NCBI GenBank assembly: GCA_025359045.1
Contig: JANYHN010000062.1
Location: 124,001 to 188,000, forward strand
Direction: 5' to 3'
Length of the DNA stretch: 64,000 nucleotides
Origin: Hyphomicrobiales bacterium
Lineage (GTDB): Bacteria > Pseudomonadota > Alphaproteobacteria > Rhizobiales > Aestuariivirgaceae
Part shown: positions 26,189 to 36,138 of the stretch, piece after piece
How positions within the stretch are numbered: position 1 is the first letter of the stretch
Layout: every line of letters starts with the position of its first letter
The notes under the pieces: model-generated
The model's database searches: none
The model's input: only the letters and a program-made list of their open reading frames with translations
What the model was told of the DNA's origin: nothing
Translations under genes and position numbers: made by a program

Positions 26189-27169
26189 ATGGCAAAAGTA
26201 AAAACAGTAAATGATTATGATGCAATCAGCACCAAATTGCAGGCCGCAAAGGCTGCACTGAATAATGTTGTTTTCGGCCAAAATGATGTAATCGAATTGG
26301 CGATGATCGCTATCCTCGCTGGCGGCCATGCCCTTATTGTTGGTGCACCCGGCCTTGCAAAAACTAAACTCGCCACTTCGCTCGGCACTGTATTGGGACT
26401 GAATGAAAAACGAGTGCAGTTCACTCCCGATTTAATGCCCGCCGATATTCTAGGATCAGAAGTTCTTGATGAAGTGAACGGCAAGCGCGCCTTTCGCTTT
26501 GTGCCAGGCCCCGTGTTTTGCCAATTGCTGATGGCCGACGAGATCAACCGCGCATCGCCCCGTACGCAATCAGCATTGCTGCAATCGATGCAAGAACACC
26601 ACGTAACGGTGGCTGGCGAACGCCACGATTTGCCGCAACCTTTTCACGTACTGGCCACGCAAAATCCGATTGAACAAGAAGGCACCTATCCATTACCTGA
26701 AGCACAACTCGACCGATTTCTTGTACAAGTCGATATTTCCTATCCACCGCTTGATGCCGAACGCAAAATGTTGTTTGCCACGACAGGTAATCAAGAAACG
26801 CAGCCCGTTCCCGTTTTAACAACAGCCGATTTGATCACCGCTCAAAAACTCACGCGCGACATTCCAGTGGGAGAGCAAGTTACTGACGCGATCTTAAATG
26901 TTGTCCGTGCCGCAAGGCCAAGCGCCGAAGCCAGCAAAATGATCAACGATAATGTTGCGTGGGGGCCATCACCACGCGCCGCCCAAGCTTTGATGCTTTG
27001 CGCCAAAGCTAGAGCCCTATTGCAGGGGCGTCTTTCACCTTCAGTTGAAGATGTGATTGCGCTGCTAGGGCCTGTGTTTAAACATCGTATGGCGCTAAAC
27101 TTTTCAGCACGGGCTGATGGCGTGACAGTGAAATCGGTTGTCGCTCATTTGGCACAGACACTCGTATAG
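26189..27169 (+). CDS. MoxR family AAA+ ATPase
   Basis: The 326-residue ATPase has the Walker A motif GAPGLAKTK, Walker B LLMADEINRASPR, sensor ATQNPIEQEGTYPLPEAQLDRF and the C-terminal lid domain. MoxR proteins act as chaperones for metal insertion or assembly of partner VWA-type proteins. It is followed after 5 bases by a DUF58 gene and two large membrane proteins, a conserved four-gene operon in Hyphomicrobiales. Confidence 0.95.
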   Translation: MAKVKTVNDYDAISTKLQAAKAALNNVVFGQNDVIELAMIAILAGGHALIVGAPGLAKTKLATSLGTVLGLNEKRVQFTPDLMPADILGSEVLDEVNGKRAFRFVPGPVFCQLLMADEINRASPRTQSALLQSMQEHHVTVAGERHDLPQPFHVLATQNPIEQEGTYPLPEAQLDRFLVQVDISYPPLDAERKMLFATTGNQETQPVPVLTTADLITAQKLTRDIPVGEQVTDAILNVVRAARPSAEASKMINDNVAWGPSPRAAQALMLCAKARALLQGRLSPSVEDVIALLGPVFKHRMALNFSARADGVTVKSVVAHLAQTLV

Positions 27170-27174
27170 ATTCA

Positions 27175-28044
27175 ATGGCGCAAGTGTTATCTCATAATAT
27201 AAACCAAAGAGCAGAAACGCTTTCGCAAAAGCTTCCGCCATTACTGGTGAAGGCCGAACGCGTGGCGGCAACAGTGATGCTGGGTGTACATGGCCGCAAA
27301 CGTGCTGGCCCAGGCGAAAATTTTTGGGCTTACCGCCATTACAGTTTTGGAGACTCAACCCAGCGCATTGACTGGCATAAAAGCTCAAAGTCTGACCAGG
27401 TTTTCATACGTGAAAATGAATGGGAAGCAGCCAACACTTTATGGCTGTGGTCCAACATTGGCCCACGCATGGATTTCAAATCGCACCTCGCCACTGAAAC
27501 CAAAAGAGAGAGAGCGCAGATATTGCAATTGGCTTTGGCCAGTTTGGCGGTCCGCACGCATGAGCGCATCGGCGCAATCGGAAGTGACCGCCGCGCCGGA
27601 TCAGGCCAAATGGCCCTGCGCCAATTGGCTGAACATTGTGCAAAACCAAACGACAACCCTTTGCCTGTGCCTCGCGCCATGCAACGCCAATCAGCCGCTG
27701 TTTTGATTTCCGATTTCCTCGATGAGCCAGAAGCAATCAAACGCGCCATTGCACCATTGGCAGAATCTGGTGTGCGCGGACACTTATTGCAAATTACCGA
27801 TCCAGCAGAAGAAACCCTTCCCTATGATGGCCGCACGGAATTTTTAGGTTTCGATTCCGCCCAAAGATTTCTCGCCAATAAGACCCAAAATCTGCGCGAA
27901 ATATATATTGAAGCATTTGCTACCCAGCGCGAAGCCGTGCGACAGATTGCAAACCGCCTCGGCTGGTCGTTTACTGTTCATCGCACCGACGAACAGCCAA
28001 GCAAATGTTTACAAACTCTGCATCTGAGGATCAGTGATCGATGA
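27175..28044 (+). CDS. DUF58 domain protein
   Basis: The 289-residue protein carries the DUF58 core GRKRAGPGENFWAYRHYSFGDSTQRIDWHKSSKSDQVFIRENEWE, and then a VWA-like part with ADLISDFLDEP-type strands (AVLISDFLDEPE). DUF58 proteins are regular MoxR partners. It overlaps the next gene by 4 bases. The role of the complex is unknown; envelope assembly or stress has been proposed for related operons. Confidence 0.92.
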   Translation: MAQVLSHNINQRAETLSQKLPPLLVKAERVAATVMLGVHGRKRAGPGENFWAYRHYSFGDSTQRIDWHKSSKSDQVFIRENEWEAANTLWLWSNIGPRMDFKSHLATETKRERAQILQLALASLAVRTHERIGAIGSDRRAGSGQMALRQLAEHCAKPNDNPLPVPRAMQRQSAAVLISDFLDEPEAIKRAIAPLAESGVRGHLLQITDPAEETLPYDGRTEFLGFDSAQRFLANKTQNLREIYIEAFATQREAVRQIANRLGWSFTVHRTDEQPSKCLQTLHLRISDR

Positions 28045-30797
28045 TGCAATTTTTCCAAGCCCTCAGTTTCGAAACGCCAATGGCACTATGGGGGCTGCTG
28101 GCGCTGCCCATCATTTGGTGGCTGCTGCGCTTTAACCCACCACGCCCACAATCCATCAAATTTCCGCCTTTGCGCATTTTGCTAGGCCTCAAACAACAGG
28201 AAGAAACACCAGACAAAACGCCGTGGTGGCTTTTGCTTTTGAGGTTAGCCCTAGCCGCAACGATAATCCTTGCAGTAGCCCACCCCAAAAATAGCGAAAA
28301 AAGTATTATCGCCCAAGGCTCCGGCCCTTTATTGTTGATTGTCGATGATGGCTGGGCCGCAGCCAAAAATTGGCCCAAGCGCGTAGAGGCGATGCAAACT
28401 GTTTTATCGGAGGCTCAGAACGCCGATCGTGTCGTCACACTTGCGACGACGACGCCAACAGTCCGTCCAACCAGTCTGACGGAGGTCACCGCCAGTGATG
28501 CATTAAATGCCTTGCGTGCTCTTCAGCCTCAAGCCCTTTCAACAGATCGCATAGCGTTGTTGCAGAGGTTAAGCGAAGAAAATTCAAATCCCAGCCAAGT
28601 GATTTGGCTAACGGACGGTCTTGATTCTGATTCAGCGGAAAGTTTTGCAACTGGCCTCGTACAAAAATTTGGCAACACTGTCTCAGCACTGCAATTGCCG
28701 GAAGAAACAACTATCGCCTTAGGTCGCCCGACAATTGATGGCGGTGATATTAAGATCACTGTCTTTCAAGGCTCAAACTCAAACACGAAAACGATGGCTC
28801 AAGGTATCGCAGGTAATGGTCGTGTTTTAGCCGAAGCAGCTGTCGATTTTGCAGGAAGCAATACTGGCACTGCAAAGCTTGTTCTGCCCGTTGAACTCCG
28901 CAACGAGATCCAATCCATTACGATCAATGGACAAAACCATGCGGGTGCAAAACAGTTGCTGGATGATCGATGGCGAAGAAAATCAATCGCCATCCAATCT
29001 GGCACAGCCCTAGAATCCGCCCAACCCCTGCTCTCACCTTTGCATTATGTGACGCGTGCATTGGAACCCTATGGCGAAATCCAAGAACCGACAAATGTTG
29101 ATGAATTGAAAGCCGCGTTAGATGCAGGCCTCTCGATGTTGGTGATGGCTGACATCGGCAACATCGGCCAACCAAATCATGACGCGATTCTGTCTTGGAT
29201 TGAAAAAGGTGGTGTATTACTGCGATTTGCTGGCCCACATTTGGCCGCGACCAATGATGATTTACTTCCCGTAAAGCTGCGCGAAGGTGATCGCAATTTA
29301 GGAAGTGCGTTGAGCTGGGAAACCCCACAGGCCATACAATCTTTTGCCGACAAAAGCCCGTTTGCAGGATTGGTACTAGACCCCAAAGTCAAAATTTCTC
29401 GCCAAATTTTGGCCGAGCCTGATGCGGACTTACCCGATAAAACTTGGGCGAGTTTAGGTGACGGCACACCGCTGGTGACAGCCACGCGCAAGGGCAAAGG
29501 GTTCATCATTTTGTTCCACGTTACTGCCAATGCCGACTGGTCAAATTTGCCGTTGTCGGGAACTTTTGTAGACATGCTGCAACGCATTACAGATATTGCC
29601 CCCGCTGCTGGCAGTAACACCGCATCGACCACATCAAACGACCAAGTCAATGCTTTTTCCCTGAGGCTTTTACTGAATGGTGCGGGCGATCTTATAACCC
29701 CAACCGCCAACATCGACTCTATACAAGCCAAAGACTTTGACAACGCCAGAGCATCTGCAAAAGTCCCACCCGGAATTTATGCGCTCAGCAATAGAGAGCG
29801 CGCCATCAATTTAGATTTGAAACAAACCGATCTTACGCCCATTACAGACTTAGGAACTGGCGTGATATTGCAAAACATTGTTCCTCCTAAAAACACTAGC
29901 TTCGCAGCAAACCTTTTTATTTTAGCAGCGTTGCTATTTCTCGCGGACACCTTGGCAGCTCTGCTCCTAGGTGGCGGGTTAAAAATGATCAATCGCCGCT
30001 CCGCCATCGCTGCTTTGTTTCTCGTCATGACAAGTGGCGTATTATTGTTCTCACCCGAGTCCGGTCGCGCCGATGATCAATCTGACGTGAAAGCCACAAC
30101 AGAAACGCATTTGGCCTTCGTCAAGACAGGAGATTCCGAAATAGACCAAACAAGCGAGCAAGGTTTAAAGGGACTTGGTCTGATAATGGCAGACCGAACC
30201 TCCGCTGCATTAGGCGCTCCCGTTGGAGTCAACGTGGAAACCGACGAGCTTGTTTTCTACCCAGTTCTTTACTGGCCGGTAAGCGAAGTTGCTCAACCTC
30301 CTAATGAAAAGGGGCTGGCCCGCATTGATGCCTATATGAAAAATGGCGGCACAATTGTTTTTGATACACGTGACGCCGGAACAGATTTTGGCAGCGGCAG
30401 CGCCAATGGCGATGCCTTAAAGCGCATCCTCGCCAAGCTTGATGTTCCAGAACTGGAACCAGTGCCTGAGGGGCACGCACTCACAAAATCTTTCTATCTT
30501 TTGAAGGATTGGCCAGGTCGATATGAAGGTGGTGCACTATGGGTCGAAGCCAGAAACGGTGAAAATCCCGCAAAATCAGATGGCGTGTCAGGTATCATTA
30601 TTGGATCTAACGACTATGCCGCGGCATGGGCTTTAGACGAAAATGCCGTGCCACTTAATGCAATCGTAGGCGGCACCGACCGTCAGCGCGAATATGCCTT
30701 CCGAGTCGGTGTAAACATCGTGATGTACGCGCTCACCGGAAACTACAAAACCGACCAGGTGCATGTGCCGGCACTTCTCGAAAGACTAGGACAATGA
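28041..30797 (+). CDS. DUF4159 domain membrane protein with BatA-like N-terminus
   Basis: This 918-residue protein starts with the BatA/aerotolerance-type N-terminal region (ALWGLLALPIIWWLLRFNPPRP) and a second helix near residue 65. A VWA-like region follows, then a further membrane helix near 625-645. A second hydrophobic segment near 655-675 leads into the C-terminal DUF4159 domain (LVFYPVLYWPVSEVAQPP). It looks like a fusion of parts encoded separately in other bacteria. It is coupled on both sides by 4-base overlaps. Confidence 0.88.
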   Translation: MMQFFQALSFETPMALWGLLALPIIWWLLRFNPPRPQSIKFPPLRILLGLKQQEETPDKTPWWLLLLRLALAATIILAVAHPKNSEKSIIAQGSGPLLLIVDDGWAAAKNWPKRVEAMQTVLSEAQNADRVVTLATTTPTVRPTSLTEVTASDALNALRALQPQALSTDRIALLQRLSEENSNPSQVIWLTDGLDSDSAESFATGLVQKFGNTVSALQLPEETTIALGRPTIDGGDIKITVFQGSNSNTKTMAQGIAGNGRVLAEAAVDFAGSNTGTAKLVLPVELRNEIQSITINGQNHAGAKQLLDDRWRRKSIAIQSGTALESAQPLLSPLHYVTRALEPYGEIQEPTNVDELKAALDAGLSMLVMADIGNIGQPNHDAILSWIEKGGVLLRFAGPHLAATNDDLLPVKLREGDRNLGSALSWETPQAIQSFADKSPFAGLVLDPKVKISRQILAEPDADLPDKTWASLGDGTPLVTATRKGKGFIILFHVTANADWSNLPLSGTFVDMLQRITDIAPAAGSNTASTTSNDQVNAFSLRLLLNGAGDLITPTANIDSIQAKDFDNARASAKVPPGIYALSNRERAINLDLKQTDLTPITDLGTGVILQNIVPPKNTSFAANLFILAALLFLADTLAALLLGGGLKMINRRSAIAALFLVMTSGVLLFSPESGRADDQSDVKATTETHLAFVKTGDSEIDQTSEQGLKGLGLIMADRTSAALGAPVGVNVETDELVFYPVLYWPVSEVAQPPNEKGLARIDAYMKNGGTIVFDTRDAGTDFGSGSANGDALKRILAKLDVPELEPVPEGHALTKSFYLLKDWPGRYEGGALWVEARNGENPAKSDGVSGIIIGSNDYAAAWALDENAVPLNAIVGGTDRQREYAFRVGVNIVMYALTGNYKTDQVHVPALLERLGQ

Positions 30798-32848
30798 ACT
30801 TGCAAATTGAATATGCGCCATTTGTGAGCTGGCCAGTTCTCGCAATCTTTGCAGCGCTTTGTCTGACCGCTATCTTGTTCATGATTCTACACAAAAGGCG
30901 AGGTACAGTTTTACGTGCTGTTACAACGGGATTGCTACTGGCTTGCCTTGCAAACCCCACCATCAGACAAGACGAGCGCGAACAATTGACCGATATTGCT
31001 GTCGCAATTGTGGATCAAAGCCAAAGCCAGAATATCGGCCAACGCACCGCTCAAACACAAATGGCATTGACCGCATTGAAATCGCGATTAGCGGTACTTG
31101 GAAATACTGAATTGCGCATCGCCAATGTGACTTCAGGCATTGAAGCTGGTAGCGACGGAACCAGACTGATGACGGCTCTCAGCAAAACCTTGGCAGACAT
31201 TCCCAAAGATCGTTTTGCGGGAGCCTTTCTCTTAACTGATGGCCAAGTTCACGATGTGCCTCAAACTTTGACAGGATTAACCGGACCAATTCACAGTTTA
31301 ATCTCCGGCAGCAAAACGGAGAGCGACCGCCGCATCGTCCTCGATAAAAGCCCGCGTTTTGGCATCGTGGGTCAGGAACAAACAATCCAATTTCATGTAG
31401 AAGAGTCAAACGGTGATAAATCGCCTCTTGCTGTGATGCTACAAATCCCCGGTAGTGAATCAACCAGTGTCGAAGTCACACCGGGCGTGGTCAGTGATTT
31501 TCCTTTGAAAATTTCACATGCAGGTCAAAACTTTTTGGAACTTTCGGTTGCTATCCGCGAAGGCGAACTATCCAAAGAAAACAATCGCGCCGTTGCAGCC
31601 ATCGAAGGCATCCGAGACCGCTTACGTGTGTTGCTCGTATCTGGCCAGCCCCATGCGGGCGAACGCACATGGCGAGACCTTCTCAAGGCTGATGCTTCGG
31701 TGGATTTGGTTCATTTCACAATTTTACGCCCCCCAGAAAAGCAAGATGGTACACCAACAAAAGAATTATCGCTCATCGCATTTCCCACGCGTGAACTCTT
31801 CATCGATAAACTCGACCAATTCGATCTGGTGATTTTTGATCGCTATCACCGCCAAGCTATTTTGCCCGATGCTTATATGTCCAACATCGCCGAATATGTG
31901 AAAAAGGGTGGCGCTGTACTCGTGGCTTCTGGACCAGATTTTGCCGAAAACGATGGAATATATGCAACTCCTTTATCCGATATTTTGAGCGCCGCCCCTA
32001 CTGGCCAAGTGACTGAAACACCATTCAAGCCGGCCCTGACTGATTTGGGCAAGCGGCATCCTGTCACGCGGGGGCTTCCAGGCGCTGGCGAAGGCAAACC
32101 CACTTGGGGCCGCTGGTTTCGCCTGATCGATACACTCCCTGCTGCTGAAGCTGAAACATTAATGTCAGGACCTGACGATAAACCACTGCTGGTACTCGCC
32201 CATCAAGGAGAGGGGCGCGTTGCGCAATTGCTGTCTGATCATGGCTGGTTGTGGGCGCGAGGTTTTGAAGGGGGGGGACCCCAAACCGAGCTACTCCGCC
32301 GCATGGCCCATTGGTTGATGAAGGAACCGGATTTGGAGGAGGAAAAACTATCGGCCAAACAATCTGGAGATAAGCTCATAATCACTCGTCAAACTCTTGC
32401 AGATAAAGCAGACGCGGTGACGATAACAACACCATCTGGTAAATCGCAAAAGGTCGAACTGCGAGCCGATGGCGCAGGCCGTTTTACAACCTCGGTACTT
32501 GTCACTGAAGCTGGCCTGCATACATTGAATGATGGAAAGCTTTTGGCAGCAACAGCCGTCGGCGCAGGCGATGCCAAGGAAGCCGCCGACATTCGCGCAA
32601 CGACTGAAAAGCTTCAACCAGTCGCGACGGCAACGGGCGGTGGCATGGCATGGATTGAAGATGGTTTGCCCAGCATTGGCAAATCTTCAGCAGGTCAATT
32701 GATGACGGGCTCTGGTTGGATGAATATCCGCGCCAATAACCAATTCAGAGTAACGGCCATTCATCAGATTTCGCTATTTTCGACGCTGCTCAGCTTGCTA
32801 TTATTGCTTGTTGCAGCCTCAGCCATGTGGTTTCGCGAGGGCCGCTAG
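30794..32848 (+). CDS. Large membrane protein with class I glutamine amidotransferase-like domain
   Basis: The 684-residue protein has two N-terminal helices (about residues 13-30 and 37-53), a long periplasmic part that starts with a VWA-like domain, a Rossmann-like section (VLLVSGQPHAGERTWRDLL and YVKKGGAVLVASGPDF), and one C-terminal helix near 660-680. Such proteins complete the MoxR-DUF58-DUF4159 operon. The amidotransferase-like fold normally lacks catalytic residues in this family. Its 3' end overlaps the convergent GNAT gene by 30 bases. Confidence 0.85.
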   Translation: MNLQIEYAPFVSWPVLAIFAALCLTAILFMILHKRRGTVLRAVTTGLLLACLANPTIRQDEREQLTDIAVAIVDQSQSQNIGQRTAQTQMALTALKSRLAVLGNTELRIANVTSGIEAGSDGTRLMTALSKTLADIPKDRFAGAFLLTDGQVHDVPQTLTGLTGPIHSLISGSKTESDRRIVLDKSPRFGIVGQEQTIQFHVEESNGDKSPLAVMLQIPGSESTSVEVTPGVVSDFPLKISHAGQNFLELSVAIREGELSKENNRAVAAIEGIRDRLRVLLVSGQPHAGERTWRDLLKADASVDLVHFTILRPPEKQDGTPTKELSLIAFPTRELFIDKLDQFDLVIFDRYHRQAILPDAYMSNIAEYVKKGGAVLVASGPDFAENDGIYATPLSDILSAAPTGQVTETPFKPALTDLGKRHPVTRGLPGAGEGKPTWGRWFRLIDTLPAAEAETLMSGPDDKPLLVLAHQGEGRVAQLLSDHGWLWARGFEGGGPQTELLRRMAHWLMKEPDLEEEKLSAKQSGDKLIITRQTLADKADAVTITTPSGKSQKVELRADGAGRFTTSVLVTEAGLHTLNDGKLLAATAVGAGDAKEAADIRATTEKLQPVATATGGGMAWIEDGLPSIGKSSAGQLMTGSGWMNIRANNQFRVTAIHQISLFSTLLSLLLLLVAASAMWFREGR

Positions 32849-33376
32849 CAGAGCATTAGAACGCGGCGCGGAAAGCACCAAGCCGTTAGCTGTTGCTAAT
32901 GCATGGGCAACAAGTTCAAGATATAACAACCGCTTTGGATCATAGGGCCCGGGCAAATCCAACTGGCCTCCTGGAACTTGGTGAAAACCAACCCGAGCAT
33001 AGTAGGGTAGATCGCCGACCAGCAGTACCAGACTGTGCCCCAGCTCCAGCGCTTTACTTAAGCTCACTTGCATCAGCTTTAAACCGATGCCCAAATTCTG
33101 CCGTAACGGATGAACCGCAAGAGGTCCAAGCAGCAAAGCCGGTTTTGTGGCATGGCCGATAGTGATCGGCCAATAGCTAATGCACCCAGCAATCCCCACC
33201 TCACGATCGCGGATCACCAACGAAAGCCCTGCCGCTGCACAATTACCCTCGCGCAGCCGATAAGAAGTCTTGGTACGCCGGGAAAGTCCAAATGCGTTAT
33301 CAAGAATGTTTTCAATTTCAGGGATATCCGCATCAGTTTGCGGCACGGGGACAAGTTCAAAGCTCATAGTTTTCAC
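32819..33376 (-). CDS. GNAT family N-acetyltransferase
   Basis: The 185-residue protein has the GNAT acetyl-CoA site LLGPLAVHPLRQNLGIGLKLMQVSLSKALELGHSLVLLVGDLPYYARVGF. That is the YhbS-like subfamily pattern, with R/Q-x-x-G-x-G/A read here as RQNLGIG. The substrate is unknown. The 141 bases upstream (33377-33516) contain no feature I can support. Confidence 0.88.
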   Translation of the reverse strand: MKTMSFELVPVPQTDADIPEIENILDNAFGLSRRTKTSYRLREGNCAAAGLSLVIRDREVGIAGCISYWPITIGHATKPALLLGPLAVHPLRQNLGIGLKLMQVSLSKALELGHSLVLLVGDLPYYARVGFHQVPGGQLDLPGPYDPKRLLYLELVAHALATANGLVLSAPRSNALLAALAKPHG

Positions 33377-33516
33377 ACTTTAGGGTAGAGGAAATAAGCC
33401 CCATGCCGAAATAGCATAAAGCGCTCAACAAGTGCTGGAGCGTCGTCGCAGAAGAGTGTGAAAGCAGGTAGACATAATTTCGCGATACATCTTGAATTCC
33501 AAAACGTCAAGCGGTC

Positions 33517-33984
33517 TCACCAGAGTTCTGAGACAGGCTCACCCTTTATGATTTCATCCAGCCGCCGCCGCGATCCATCATTCATATCATCGGGCAGCTG
33601 ATCGGGCGGAAAAAACCTCGCCTCTAAAATTTCATAGCCAGGCACCCAGGCCTCGCGCCGAAACTGCCTTAGTATGTAAAGACACACAAAATCACCTGGG
33701 AATTTTACTTCGTTGGAAAAAATACCATGTAGCTGCAATGGCCCCTCCGCTATAATCCCCGCTTCCTCATGGATTTCACGGATGGCAGAAGGAATAAGCA
33801 ATTCACCTTTCTCAACGCCACCCCCAGGTAAAATCCAACCAGGTGAATAAGATTGCTTTACCAGCATGACAGCACCTGAAGGATCAAAAATCGCTACCCT
33901 AACGCCAAGTGTTTTTCCGCGCGAAAGGCGCAGAAACGTTTGCAAGCCAAACCGCTTAAGTATCTGATAAAAAATTGGGTGCAT
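33517..33984 (-). CDS. NUDIX hydrolase
   Basis: The 155-residue protein contains a canonical NUDIX box, GGGVEKGELLIPSAIREIHEEAGI, preceded by SPGWILPGG. The N-terminal PIFYQILKRFGLQTFLRLSRGKTLGVRV is typical of a rhizobial NUDIX subgroup. The substrate cannot be told. It is divergent from the ceramide-synthase-like gene. Confidence 0.88.
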   Translation of the reverse strand: MHPIFYQILKRFGLQTFLRLSRGKTLGVRVAIFDPSGAVMLVKQSYSPGWILPGGGVEKGELLIPSAIREIHEEAGIIAEGPLQLHGIFSNEVKFPGDFVCLYILRQFRREAWVPGYEILEARFFPPDQLPDDMNDGSRRRLDEIIKGEPVSELW

Positions 33985-33996
33985 TATAAATAAGCC

Positions 33997-34027
33997 TTGC
34001 TTGTGCCCGCCTCTTAACCGCTATAAT
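33997..34027 (+). promoter_or_regulatory. Candidate sigma-70 promoter of the bCerS-like operon
   Basis: A perfect TATAAT is at 34022-34027. The -35 region is weak: TTGCTT at 33997-34002 with 19 bases of spacing, or TTGTGC at 34001-34006 with 15. Transcription would begin near 34034, downstream of the TTG at 34027. This supports one of the later ATG starts for the gene. Confidence 0.45.
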
Positions 34028-34068
34028 TGAAGCTCGATCAGGCGGCAACAATGAAGAGGTTATCCAGA

Positions 34069-35211
34069 ATGAGCGCAAACACAATCACTGTGCGCCCCGT
34101 AATTAACAAAGCAGACAAGATGACGTTTCTCAAAGTTCCGTTCGAAATTTATGGAAACGACAAAAACTGGATTGCACCGCTTTTTTTAGAGCGCCTAGAG
34201 CACCTCGACCCCAAGAAGAATCCATATTTTGAACATGCCGATGCGCAACTTTTTATTGCCGAAAAAAATGGCAAGCCTGTAGGTCGCATTTCTGCACAAA
34301 TCGATCGCCTGCACCTTGAGCGCTATAACGATAACTGCGGACAATTTGGTTTTCTAGAATCAGTTAATGATTCTCACGTCTTTAACGCCTTGTTCAATAC
34401 CGCTGAAGATTGGTTACGTGCAAAAGGTATGAAACAGGTCCGTGGACCTTTTAGTTTCTCAATCAATGACGAGTCAGGTTTGCTGATTGACGGATTTGAT
34501 ACACCACCTAACAGCTTCATGGGCCATGCCCTGCCCTATTATCAAACACAGACCGAAGCGGCAGGTTTCAAAAAAGCGAAAGATTTGCACGCCTACATTC
34601 GCGATATGCAAACACCTTTGCCTGCAGTTCTTGAACGGATCTACAAACGCGGGCTAGCAACCGGCAATGTTACGATCCGCTGCATGAACAAATCTGATAT
34701 CCAAAACGAGATTAAAATCGTCATCGATATTTTCAATGATGCGTGGAGCAATAATTGGGGTTACGTGCCTTTCACCGAAAAAGAACTTGCCATGCTAGCA
34801 AAGAACCTGAAGATGTTGGTGGCCAAAGAGGCTGTCCAAATCGCTTTCTATAAAGGCGAACCAGCCGCCTTCATCATCAGCATGCCGAACTTGAATGAAT
34901 GGTTTTCGGGGCTGAATGGCAGACTTTTACCCATTGGCCTACCTCGCATGATTGGCAAGCTCATTACCAAAAAATCAAAATCCATTCGCGTACCGTTAAT
35001 GGGTGTGCGCCAACACTTGCAAGATGGAACGTTAGGCTCGGTGTTGTCGATCGGTGTAATTAAAACCGTCTATGAATTCCACAAGGCACGCGGCGTTGAA
35101 GAGGTCGAAATGTCCTGGATTTTAGAAGACAATACCCGTATGCGTCACATCCTTGAAGCCTCCGGTTCTCGCATCTATAAAACCTACCGCGTCTATGAAA
35201 AAAGCCTTTAA
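34069..35211 (+). CDS. bcerS: GNAT-fold acyltransferase, probable bacterial ceramide synthase (bCerS-like)
   Basis: I chose ATG 34069 (MSANTITVRPV), which follows AAGAGG by 9 bases, giving 380 residues; ATG 34051 is possible. The protein belongs to the group often mislabelled dATP pyrophosphohydrolase. It has a GNAT-like fold with the segments FAEKNGKPVGRIS-like (IAEKNGKPVGRISAQID), QVRGPFSFSINDESGLLIDGFDTPP and a C-terminal second acyltransferase half ending SWILEDNTRMRHILEASG. The Caulobacter bCerS, which N-acylates 3-ketosphinganine, is of this type. The nearby spt, acp, reductase and ligase genes make the assignment likely, though it rests on context plus family resemblance. Confidence 0.75.
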   Translation: MSANTITVRPVINKADKMTFLKVPFEIYGNDKNWIAPLFLERLEHLDPKKNPYFEHADAQLFIAEKNGKPVGRISAQIDRLHLERYNDNCGQFGFLESVNDSHVFNALFNTAEDWLRAKGMKQVRGPFSFSINDESGLLIDGFDTPPNSFMGHALPYYQTQTEAAGFKKAKDLHAYIRDMQTPLPAVLERIYKRGLATGNVTIRCMNKSDIQNEIKIVIDIFNDAWSNNWGYVPFTEKELAMLAKNLKMLVAKEAVQIAFYKGEPAAFIISMPNLNEWFSGLNGRLLPIGLPRMIGKLITKKSKSIRVPLMGVRQHLQDGTLGSVLSIGVIKTVYEFHKARGVEEVEMSWILEDNTRMRHILEASGSRIYKTYRVYEKSL

Positions 35212-35216
35212 GCGCA

Positions 35217-36119
35217 ATGGGGTTTTCTCTAGCTCATTTCTCCGATGTTCATTTAGGCCCATTGCCGAATGGTTCGGTATTTGCCAATTTTTCCCCAAAG
35301 CGGGTGATTGGCGCAATATCATGGGGACTAAACCGACGTGAAATTCATCGACCTGAAATTGCTGCAGCCTTAATTGAAGACTTAAAAAATGCTAAACCAG
35401 ATCATATCGCTTTCACGGGCGATCTGGTCAATATTGCAGCACGTGCTGAATTTCGCAGAGGCTTGGAGTGGTTGGGCAATATCGGCCCATCCGATTGGCT
35501 CTCCTTTGTGCCTGGTAATCATGATGCATATGTTGCCGTGCCTTGGGCAAAGAGCTTGGGTCTTTTTGAAAGCTTCATGACCAGTGACTTGCGCCAGGAA
35601 GAGCAGTTTCCTTTCGTGCGCATCCGCCGCAACGTAGCTTTGATTGGAGTCAATGGCGCAATTCCGCAAAGCTTCACTCATGCTGGGGGCAATGTGGGCC
35701 AACCCCAGCGCCAACGCTTGCGTGAAAAATTAAAAACATTGCGCGAACGTGGTTTCTACCGAGCTGTGATGATCCATCACCCACCTGCTCCAGGTCTGGC
35801 TCATTCTTGGCGTTCATTGACAGATGCGGCCGAACTCAAAGTCATCTTAGAACAAGAAGGCGCAGAACTTGTTATTCACGGTCACAATCATACCCGTACC
35901 TTGAATTGGTTGGCATCCTCACATGGTGCGGTGCCCATCATCGGCGTTCCATCTGCTTCAATGATCGACGGCGGGTTACATGAAGCGGCATCCTGGAACA
36001 ATTATGAAATTGATCGTGCCAAAGGCAAATGGCAAACGCTTGTTTCCATCAGGCAGTGGCAAGGCGAACAAAAATCGTTTAAGACTATTATGGAGTTTGA
36101 ACTGGCGAAGACTTCATGA
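35217..36119 (+). CDS. Metallophosphoesterase within the ceramide locus
   Basis: The 300-residue protein is a calcineurin-like phosphoesterase with all metal motifs: AHFSDVHLG (DxH), FTGDLVN (GDxxN), PGNHDAY (GNHD), MIHHPP and VIHGHNHT (GHxH). It starts 5 bases after the bCerS-like gene and precedes the LptF/G-like gene by 19 bases, so the three are one transcription unit. A role in removing phosphate from a lipid intermediate, or in lipid A/sphingolipid headgroup turnover, is inference. Confidence 0.88.
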   Translation: MGFSLAHFSDVHLGPLPNGSVFANFSPKRVIGAISWGLNRREIHRPEIAAALIEDLKNAKPDHIAFTGDLVNIAARAEFRRGLEWLGNIGPSDWLSFVPGNHDAYVAVPWAKSLGLFESFMTSDLRQEEQFPFVRIRRNVALIGVNGAIPQSFTHAGGNVGQPQRQRLREKLKTLRERGFYRAVMIHHPPAPGLAHSWRSLTDAAELKVILEQEGAELVIHGHNHTRTLNWLASSHGAVPIIGVPSASMIDGGLHEAASWNNYEIDRAKGKWQTLVSIRQWQGEQKSFKTIMEFELAKTS

Positions 36120-36138
36120 CATTTGGCAGCGTTTCTAA

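Noticed and set aside
26189-32848. MoxR-DUF58-DUF4159 operon as a novel system
   Set aside because: The four-gene arrangement is common in Hyphomicrobiales and related groups. Its role is unclear, but the set itself is not new.
34069-35211. dATP pyrophosphohydrolase
   Set aside because: There is no NUDIX box or other hydrolase motif. The sequence has a GNAT-type acyltransferase layout and sits with ceramide genes.
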